Below are positions 8,876 to 16,286 of a stretch of 40,318 nt of DNA, in pieces. Within the stretch, counting starts at the first letter, position 1, and the number at the start of each line of letters is the position of its first letter. This DNA is from Eggerthellaceae bacterium (GTDB lineage Bacteria > Actinomycetota > Coriobacteriia > Coriobacteriales > Eggerthellaceae), in assembly GCA_017431165.1 (NCBI GenBank), contig JAFRLO010000004.1:1-40318 (forward strand), in the 5' to 3' direction. The notes beneath the pieces are model-generated. The model was given only the letters and a program-made list of their open reading frames with translations. It did not search any database and had not been told where the DNA came from. Both the position numbers and the translations under genes were made by a program.

Positions 8876-8889
8876 CCATGATATCATGG
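8876..8889. promoter_or_regulatory. 14-base perfect palindrome upstream of DUF2130 gene
   Basis: CCATGATATCATGG is its own reverse complement. It sits about 60 bases upstream of the DUF2130 start and between that gene and the groEL terminator, where a promoter is expected. It could be an operator. I found no second copy by eye near other starts. Confidence 0.35.
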
Positions 8890-8944
8890 GCGTTTCGCTC
8901 GACAGTCCCACAAACGGGACATGCCTCCAGACTTCTCCTCCAAG

Positions 8945-8972
8945 ATAATCGGGGCCGCTTCCGCGACCCCGA
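8945..8972 (-). terminator. Terminator of groESL
   Basis: Inverted repeat 8949-8958 / 8963-8972 with a GGAA loop on the minus strand. Read on that strand the single imperfect position becomes a G-U pair, while on the plus strand it is a C-A mismatch, so the hairpin favours minus-strand RNA. A short T-rich tract (TTATCTT) follows. It lies about 30 bases past the groEL stop. Confidence 0.65.
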
Positions 8973-9002
8973 CTTGAATGCATATGCAGCAGCTTCTTCG
9001 GC

Positions 9003-10661
<1,659 letters not shown>

Positions 10662-10949
10662 TTATGCGAAAACGGCATACAGATCGTCGGAGCGCAGAAT
10701 CATGACTTCCTCGCCATCGACGGTCACTTCGGTGCCGCCATACTTGCCATACAGGACCTTATCGCCCACTTTGACGGGCATCGGGTAGATGTTGCCGTCC
10801 TTGCTGCGCTTGCCCTCGCCAACAGCCAAGACGATGCCAGTCTGCGGCTTTTCCTTGGCATCGTGAGCCAAGATCAGACCGCCAGCCGTGGTCTCCTCGG
10901 CCTCATCCTGCTTGATGATCACGCGATCACCCAATGGTTTGAGATTCAT
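10662..10949 (-). CDS. groS: Co-chaperonin GroES (Hsp10)
   Basis: Ten-kilodalton lid of the GroEL cage. Its 95 residues begin MNLKPLGDRVIIKQDEAEE, contain the mobile-loop region TTAGGLILAHDAKEKPQ, and end with GEEVMILRSDDLYAVFA, all typical of the family in position and length. AAAGGAT precedes the start. It is the first gene of the groES-groEL operon, with promoter and CIRCE operator upstream at 11032-11097. An A-to-C change in the usual TASGI stretch gives TTAGGL, within normal variation. Confidence 0.97.
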   Translation of the reverse strand: MNLKPLGDRVIIKQDEAEETTAGGLILAHDAKEKPQTGIVLAVGEGKRSKDGNIYPMPVKVGDKVLYGKYGGTEVTVDGEEVMILRSDDLYAVFA

Positions 10950-11031
10950 ATCTCATCCTTTCACTCATCTTCCGTGCGCATGCGCAATCGGAATCAGTAC
11001 TACCGCGATAATCAACCAGATGGTTGAATGA

Positions 11032-11058
11032 CTAGCACTCGAAAAGGGCGAGTGCTAA
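11032..11058 (-). promoter_or_regulatory. CIRCE operator (HrcA binding site)
   Basis: The arms CTAGCACTC (11032-11040) and GAGTGCTAA (11050-11058) are separated by exactly nine bases. This matches the CIRCE consensus TTAGCACTC-N9-GAGTGCTAA at all but one arm position. It lies just downstream of the -10 box, in the groES leader, as is usual for the heat-shock repressor HrcA. hrcA itself is not in the window. Confidence 0.95.
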
Positions 11059-11069
11059 AAGCCTACGCC

Positions 11070-11097
11070 ATCATACCACCCGAGCCTGACAATGCAA
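11070..11097 (-). promoter_or_regulatory. Housekeeping-sigma promoter of groESL
   Basis: On the minus strand TTGCAT (11092-11097) and TATGAT (11070-11075) are spaced by 16 bases, close to the TTGACA/TATAAT consensus. Transcription would start next to the CIRCE element, so repressor binding would block initiation. Confidence 0.8.
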
Positions 11098-11149
11098 GGG
11101 GAAACGGGCGTTCGGCGATTGATTACACAAATGGTGCAAAATGCGATTC

Positions 11150-12052
11150 TTAGTAGCTCCACGCTGAGCCTTCAGCATCTTCGGCGTAGAACTCGTATCT
11201 TGATGTAGGCGCGTACAGGGCCTGCTTGAACGCACTCGCGGCAAGCTTTTTCAAGACGAGGTCGACGTCTTCTTGCGCAAAGCCCGCTTCGACAAGCGCC
11301 TGTGCGTCCTTCCCGCGCTCAAGATGCGCGACCAAGATGTTGTCAAGAACGGCATACTCGATACCGAGGGAGTCCTCATCCGTCTGATCGGGAGCGAGCT
11401 CGGCACTTGCAGGCTTATTGATGACATGACGCGGAATCGGCTGCTTTTTCAAAGGCTCCAAGCCAAGCATGGTCTGGTTATACAATGCCGCATGGGCCTG
11501 CCCAAGCGCATAAGCAGCTTGCTCGTTGCGCCATCGGCATAATAGATACACATCCGTCTTGTATAAGCCGCCAATCGGCGCATAAGCCCCTGCCATATCG
11601 CCATAGAGCGTGGCGTATCCCATCGCAGCCTCGCTCTTGTTGCCCGTATTGAGCAAAAGCCATCCGTGCGCATTCGAGAGCGCCATCAGGCAGATCATGC
11701 GGCAACGCGCCTGGATGTTCTGCGAAGTCGTGCCATCGAAAGCTTCACCGCATACATCTTTAAGTTCGGCCGCGAAGGCATCATACGCCCCCTTGATCGA
11801 AAGCGTCATCGTGTCGATGCCGAGATTGCCGGCAAGGGCCAAGGCATCTGCGCTCGCATGGTCGGTCGAGTAAGGGCCGGGGAGCAATACGCCATGCACA
11901 TGGGCGGGCCCGAATGCATCGACCGCCATAGTGGCGACGAGCGAACTGTCCACACCACCCGACAAACCGATGACCACATCGGTTGCCCCGGTAGCTTCAA
12001 CGAACTTCTTCAAGTCAGACACGCAGGCGATGTACTTGAGATGGCTATCCAT
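11150..12052 (-). CDS. nadE: NH3-dependent NAD+ synthetase
   Basis: Makes NAD+ from nicotinate adenine dinucleotide, ATP and ammonia, the last step of NAD synthesis, in the cytoplasm. The 300 residues show the adenylating P-loop GLSGGVDSSLV near residue 30, NIQARCRMICLMALSN, LLNTGNKSEAAMGYATLYGD, and GGLYKTDVYLL. There is no nitrilase (glutaminase) domain, so it should use free ammonia. AAGGAGG precedes the ATG. It is the last gene of the run from the amidohydrolase to here, 62 bases after hypB; a weak hairpin (CGCCC/GGGCG, 12072-12088) stands in that gap. A metabolic link between nadE and hydrogenase maturation is not obvious. Confidence 0.95.
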   Translation of the reverse strand: MDSHLKYIACVSDLKKFVEATGATDVVIGLSGGVDSSLVATMAVDAFGPAHVHGVLLPGPYSTDHASADALALAGNLGIDTMTLSIKGAYDAFAAELKDVCGEAFDGTTSQNIQARCRMICLMALSNAHGWLLLNTGNKSEAAMGYATLYGDMAGAYAPIGGLYKTDVYLLCRWRNEQAAYALGQAHAALYNQTMLGLEPLKKQPIPRHVINKPASAELAPDQTDEDSLGIEYAVLDNILVAHLERGKDAQALVEAGFAQEDVDLVLKKLAASAFKQALYAPTSRYEFYAEDAEGSAWSY

Positions 12053-12114
12053 GCTTTTTCCTCCTTATATGCGCCCTCATTTTGGGCGGTTCTTTCACCT
12101 GGGGCGTATTGTCA

Positions 12115-12765
12115 TTACGCTTGACGGATACGCTCCGCAAGCCATTCCGCCCATTCTTCAACGCCTTCTCCGCGCGTTGCAGCGACATGGAATATCGGTA
12201 CCTGCGGATTAAGGCGCTTAACCGATGAGGTAAAGGCCTCAACATCGAAATCGAATACGGGCAATGTATCGACCTTGTTGAGGATGATGGCTTGCGCAAC
12301 CTGAAACACGCCTGGGTACTTCAGCGGCTTGTCATCGCCCTCGGGCACCGACAAGATCATGACCTTGACGTTCTCGCCGAGATCGAAATCTGTCGGGCAC
12401 ACCAGATTGCCGACGTTCTCGATGATGATAAGGTCAAGCCGTTCTAAATCGAGGACATCGATTGCCCGTTTAACCATGTCGCTTTCGAGATGGCATGCAC
12501 CACCCGTATTGATCTGCACGGCTGCGATGCCCTGCGCTTTAATACGCTCGGCGTCGACGCTGCTTGCGATGTCACCCTCGATGATCGCGATGTTGAATTC
12601 GTCGCGCAAAGCATCGATCGTTGCAAGGATCGTGGACGTTTTCCCCGACCCCGGGCTCGCGAGCAAATCGACCACGTATACGTGGTTTTGAGCGAAGCGC
12701 TCACGAAGCTCGCTCGCTATGCGATCGTTCTTCTCAAGAATCGGTTGCTTCAAATCGATCTGCAT
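12115..12765 (-). CDS. hypB: Hydrogenase nickel incorporation GTPase HypB
   Basis: GTPase that helps HypA deliver Ni(II) to the large subunit of [NiFe] hydrogenase. The 216 residues carry the G1 loop LLASPGSGKTST, the Walker B-type IIEGDIA, the metal-site GGACHLESDM, DLIIIENVGNLVCPTDFDLG, and the base-recognition NKVD. The N-terminal Cys-rich motif and His-rich stretch of some HypB proteins are absent, so it should transfer rather than store nickel. GGGGGA precedes the start. It follows hypA after 58 bases on the same strand. No hydrogenase structural genes are in the window, so they must lie elsewhere. Urease delivery is a less likely alternative. Confidence 0.95.
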   Translation of the reverse strand: MQIDLKQPILEKNDRIASELRERFAQNHVYVVDLLASPGSGKTSTILATIDALRDEFNIAIIEGDIASSVDAERIKAQGIAAVQINTGGACHLESDMVKRAIDVLDLERLDLIIIENVGNLVCPTDFDLGENVKVMILSVPEGDDKPLKYPGVFQVAQAIILNKVDTLPVFDFDVEAFTSSVKRLNPQVPIFHVAATRGEGVEEWAEWLAERIRQA

Positions 12766-12823
12766 CGATCCCCCTTCGTTTCTACGAGGCGGCTTTATGC
12801 CGCATCGGCTCTATCACCGCCCG

Positions 12824-13183
12824 CTAGTCGGGCAGGTCGACTTCCATCGAGTCGATTTCAAGTTCACGGCCCGCAATCAGCTTCGTCGCGAAACTCCCGC
12901 ATTTCGGACACAGCATGTCGAAACGATCGTGCTCATAACAGTTACCGCATTCGAGACATTCGCTTTTAGGACGTACCATCTCGATGACAAGCTGCGCATC
13001 CTTGCATAAACCGTATTCGGGCAGATCGCGGAGAGCCTCGAACGCGAATACGAGCGCATCTTCGATTGCCTCGGTCATCTCTCCGATCTTCAAATTGACC
13101 GCGATGACGCGCGTTGCGCCCGCATCGGTCGCAGCACTCTCGACCGCATCGAGCACACTCGTCATGATGCCAAGCTCATGCAT
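12824..13183 (-). CDS. hypA: Hydrogenase nickel metallochaperone HypA
   Basis: Small nickel-binding protein (119 residues) that passes Ni to the [NiFe] hydrogenase precursor with HypB. The N terminus is MHEL, the family's Met-His-Glu nickel site. The zinc site is built from CLECGNC and CPKCGS near residues 76-97. The conserved LKIGEMT strand is present. GGAGG lies before the ATG and overlaps the end of tatC, five bases upstream, so it is translated as part of the tat operon. Pairing with tatC fits hydrogenases that are folded with metal and then exported by Tat; this link is inference. Confidence 0.95.
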   Translation of the reverse strand: MHELGIMTSVLDAVESAATDAGATRVIAVNLKIGEMTEAIEDALVFAFEALRDLPEYGLCKDAQLVIEMVRPKSECLECGNCYEHDRFDMLCPKCGSFATKLIAGRELEIDSMEVDLPD

Positions 13184-13188
13184 GTGCG

Positions 13189-13986
13189 CTATTCCTCCAA
13201 CCCGAGCTCTCTGAGATCTTCGAGTTCCTCTTCCTTCTCACGCGCGATACGACGACGAAGCGCGATGCGCGCTATGAGCAAACTGATTTCGTAAAGCGCG
13301 ACAAGCGCCGCGAACATGAGCAGCATCGTCACGGGAGACGCATCTGGCGTGACCATCGCGGAGATGACCAAGAGGACCACGTACACGGTGCGCCAGGCAC
13401 CACGGATCTTCTTGTACGGAACGACATCGAAGATGACGAGATAGAACACGATAAGCGGTAATTCGAATGCGAAGCCGAACCCGAGCTCGAATTTGATGAT
13501 CATGTCGATATAGGTGCTCATGCGTGCTTCGATCGTGCCAAGGCCCGCTGCCTGGTCGGTCAGGAATACGAATGCTGGGTGCAGGATGATAAGGTAGCAG
13601 AAGATGGTGCCCTGGATGAACAAAGCAACCGCAGCCGCGATTGTCGGAATGAACCATTTGCGCTCATTCGGTTTGAGCGCTGGCAGGAAAAACGCAAGTA
13701 TCTGCCAGAGTATGATGGGCGCACATGCGACGAACGATGTCCACAGCGCGATGATGAAGCGCGTCGAGAACGCTTCGAACGGGTCGAGCGCTACCAAATC
13801 GCCGAAGCCCTCGGCATCGGTTGGGATGCAGTCCGCAATAGGTAAAAGCAAGAATTGACCGATAGTCGGTGTTGCCAGATAGAAAACGCAGATCGAAACG
13901 AACAGCACGACGACGATGCGCACGAGACGCATACGCAATTCGCCCAAATGGTCCATCAGAGGCATGCGTGCTGGTCCGATAGGCAT
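13189..13986 (-). CDS. tatC: Sec-independent protein translocase TatC
   Basis: Membrane receptor for twin-arginine signal peptides. The 265 residues have six hydrophobic segments and the family's signature regions: MDHLGELRMRL at the cytoplasmic N terminus, FELGFGFAFELPLIVF, and SAMVTPDASPVTML before the last helices. The C terminus is charged and probably cytoplasmic (RRRIAREKEEELEDLRE). GGAGG precedes the start. It follows the tatB-like gene by three bases and precedes hypA by five, so the Tat and Hyp genes almost certainly share a transcript. A second tatA-type gene is at 30484-30918. Confidence 0.96.
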   Translation of the reverse strand: MPIGPARMPLMDHLGELRMRLVRIVVVLFVSICVFYLATPTIGQFLLLPIADCIPTDAEGFGDLVALDPFEAFSTRFIIALWTSFVACAPIILWQILAFFLPALKPNERKWFIPTIAAAVALFIQGTIFCYLIILHPAFVFLTDQAAGLGTIEARMSTYIDMIIKFELGFGFAFELPLIVFYLVIFDVVPYKKIRGAWRTVYVVLLVISAMVTPDASPVTMLLMFAALVALYEISLLIARIALRRRIAREKEEELEDLRELGLEE

Positions 13987-13989
13987 CGC

Positions 13990-14592
13990 TTAGGCCTCCT
14001 CGTCCACATCGGCAACGACCTCGACGAGGCTGGATGCCTCGATAGTCGCCTCTTCGGCTTCATCCGTTTCCGCAACGACTTCATCGCTTATCGGGCTAGC
14101 CTGATCAACGGGCTTCATGGAATAGAGCTCTTCGATGGAGACTCCGGCGACAGAAGACTCTGCGACCTTCTTGGAAGCATTGTCTTCGACTACGTCTACT
14201 CCAGCATCTGAGGAAGCCTCCTTCTCAGAGGCATCGACAAGCTCGGATGCGGCCTTCGCTTGTTCGGCTTTCTCCCGCTCGCGTTTCTCGCGTTCAGCTT
14301 TTTCCTGTTCGTATCGTGCTTTACGAGCAGCGAAGCTCTCGCCTGCAACGGTTTTCTTCGATGCAGACGTCGATTTGCCCGTAAGCGAGTCGAGCACATC
14401 GGCGGCAGTCTCCCCTGTCTCAGGGTCGATGACCTCCTGTTTGAGCACAGAAGATACCTCTTGTTCCGCCTCGCGGAACTTCACAAGAGCTTTTCTCAGT
14501 GTTTTCAGGAAAGCGGGTATCTTCTCAGGGCCGAACAGCATGAACGCGAACAGCACGATGAGAAAGAGCTCGAATCCTCCGATACCGAACAT
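13990..14592 (-). CDS. tatB: TatA/TatB family translocase subunit with long acidic tail
   Basis: A 200-residue protein with one N-terminal membrane helix (FELFLIVLFAFMLF), the Tat hinge FGPEKIP, and an amphipathic helix (AFLKTLRKALVKFREAEQEV). The Glu in the membrane segment and the place just before tatC favour TatB over TatA, but the split is not certain from sequence alone. After about residue 70 comes a low-complexity Glu/Ala/Lys/Ser tail, much longer than the conserved core. It would work with TatC as the substrate receptor at the cytoplasmic membrane. The short membrane protein gene ends 19 bases upstream. Confidence 0.85.
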   Translation of the reverse strand: MFGIGGFELFLIVLFAFMLFGPEKIPAFLKTLRKALVKFREAEQEVSSVLKQEVIDPETGETAADVLDSLTGKSTSASKKTVAGESFAARKARYEQEKAEREKREREKAEQAKAASELVDASEKEASSDAGVDVVEDNASKKVAESSVAGVSIEELYSMKPVDQASPISDEVVAETDEAEEATIEASSLVEVVADVDEEA

Positions 14593-14611
14593 CGCTTACG
14601 TCAAGCCTTCC

Positions 14612-14809
14612 TTACGAAGCGCCGAACACCGCGATAGCCATGGTGGGGATGCCAAGGGCAAGGACCAAGATCACGCAGACGACGATCGTGAAGATCTGCT
14701 TACGACGTGACTCCTTCTCCTTCTTGGCTTGGGCGCGCTCTTCGCGCTCTTTGGCGGCCTGAACGCGGGCCGCACGCTGCTTTGCAGTGAGTTTCTTGGT
14801 TTTCGACAT
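14612..14809 (-). CDS. Small basic single-pass membrane protein of unknown function
   Basis: A 65-residue protein that I do not recognise. Residues 1-37 are very rich in Lys, Arg, Glu and Ala (KQRAARVQAAKEREERAQ) and would form one charged amphipathic helix. Residues 38-61 form a single hydrophobic segment (IFTIVVCVILVLALGI). The topology is probably a cytoplasmic basic helix with the tail in the membrane. It starts five bases after the amidohydrolase stop, with GAGG upstream, and ends 19 bases before the tatB-like gene, so it belongs to the tat operon. A role with Tat is inferred from position only. Confidence 0.75.
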   Translation of the reverse strand: MSKTKKLTAKQRAARVQAAKEREERAQAKKEKESRRKQIFTIVVCVILVLALGIPTMAIAVFGAS

Positions 14810-14813
14810 TGCT

Positions 14814-16169
14814 TTACATCCTCAACTTATTACGTATTTCGATGACGCGCGCGATAATACGTGCGACCTCAACGTCAACTTCCCAGTGGTTCTTCTCGTA
14901 CAGCTTCTTCCCATCGACCATCGTCATCAGAATATCGGACCCATTGCAGGTATTCACGATACTCTGCGCAGGATTGAGATTAGACGATTGACCCGCACCC
15001 GAAAGATCGATGGCAATGATGTCGGCACGCTTGCCAACCTCAATGGAACCGATGATGGAATCCATGCGCAAAGCCTGCGCGGCCCCGATTGTTGCCTGAG
15101 CAAGCATATCCTCCGCCTCGACGAAGTCGCCGACGTTGATGGAACGCTGCAGAAGCGTTGCGAAGCGGACCTCACCGATCAAATCGGCAGACGACAGAGC
15201 CGTCGAGGCAGCGGAACCGAAACCGAAGCGGATGCCTGCGCGGCGAAGCTCGTCCATCGGCGTCACGCCCATACCAAGCTGCGCAGCACTGCGCGGGCAT
15301 ACCGCCACAGAGACATCGTATTCCTTGAGCTTCTTGATATCCTCCTCGTCCACATGGATGCAGTGGATCGCCATGACATTGGAGGGCTCGAATGCGTCCC
15401 AATTGAGCGCATAGCGTACTGGAGAACACCCAGCCGGCATCCACGGTGGCACTTCGACGAAGCCGATGCGATCCTCCATTTGATGCAGAGAGAGAGCATC
15501 GGAACCGTACCTCACGAAATTGTATTCCTCATGACTCCCCGCCAAATGCATGGCAACGGGCAGATTCTCAGCTAGCGCTAACTCGGAAACGCGCGCATAG
15601 ACGAGAGGATGGCAGATATATGTGGGAGCAGGAGCGATGCCGGCGGTAACGCGATCGGAGTCTGCGCACTCGCGCCAACGGATAATATCGTTTTCAGCAT
15701 TGCGCATGGCGTAATCGATGCGACGCTTGTCCTTCGCCGCAACGCGGCGATACACCACACCGCGCAAGCCCAATTTGTTGAGAGCCTTCCACGAAGCTCC
15801 CGCATAGGTGATATCGGCAAGGCAGGTGATACCTGCCGCGATTGCCTCAAGACCGCCAAAGAGTGCGGAATCGTTCCAGTCAGCCGCTTCAAGTTTGGAG
15901 CTGTTCTTCGTCATCTGCGATGACCACGACACGAAGGGAACATCACGTACGCTGCCACGCATGACTGCGCTCTCGAGATTCGCATTCAAATCGATTAGGC
16001 CTGGCATAAGTGCAGCGTTACCGTAATCGAGCACTTCCTCGTCGGGATAACGCAGTTTCAGCATTTCAGCACTGCCAAAGTCGCAGATGCGATTATCACG
16101 CACCAAGATTGCCCCACTCTCGAACGGAGAAGAGGTAATCGGAAGGATGTAGTGCGCGCATAAGAGCAT
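14814..16169 (-). CDS. Amidohydrolase-superfamily protein with degenerate metal site
   Basis: About 451 residues, related to the ATZ/TRZ-MTA/SAH-deaminase branch of amidohydrolases. The fold markers are there: the N-terminal beta domain, MPGLIDLNANLESAVMRG, VAMHLAGSHEE, AIHCIHVDEEDIKKLKEY, VCPRSAAQLGMGVTP, GKRADIIAIDL. The catalytic residues are not. The metal-binding HxH after PGLID is NxN, the Glu of HxAE is Gly, and the Asp of GTD is Ser (FGFGSAAST). It may be inactive as a hydrolase or work without metal. I start it at the ATG 16167-16169, which has GAGGGGGA upstream; the frame continues to 16256. It heads the run 65-residue protein-tatB-tatC-hypA-hypB-nadE. Confidence 0.8.
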   Translation of the reverse strand: MLLCAHYILPITSSPFESGAILVRDNRICDFGSAEMLKLRYPDEEVLDYGNAALMPGLIDLNANLESAVMRGSVRDVPFVSWSSQMTKNSSKLEAADWNDSALFGGLEAIAAGITCLADITYAGASWKALNKLGLRGVVYRRVAAKDKRRIDYAMRNAENDIIRWRECADSDRVTAGIAPAPTYICHPLVYARVSELALAENLPVAMHLAGSHEEYNFVRYGSDALSLHQMEDRIGFVEVPPWMPAGCSPVRYALNWDAFEPSNVMAIHCIHVDEEDIKKLKEYDVSVAVCPRSAAQLGMGVTPMDELRRAGIRFGFGSAASTALSSADLIGEVRFATLLQRSINVGDFVEAEDMLAQATIGAAQALRMDSIIGSIEVGKRADIIAIDLSGAGQSSNLNPAQSIVNTCNGSDILMTMVDGKKLYEKNHWEVDVEVARIIARVIEIRNKLRM

Positions 16170-16286
16170 GGCTGACTCCCCCTCGGCTTTCCAATACCAA
16201 TCGTAACGAGTTATTTTAGCATAGCGACATGCCTTATTCGACATGCGGGCAGGCATGAGGGCTAATACAGACTGTCGGCGCAGATG

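Noticed and set aside
10950-11031. Riboswitch in the groES leader
   Set aside because: Only a small TCAACC/GGTTGA hairpin is present; CIRCE explains the regulation.
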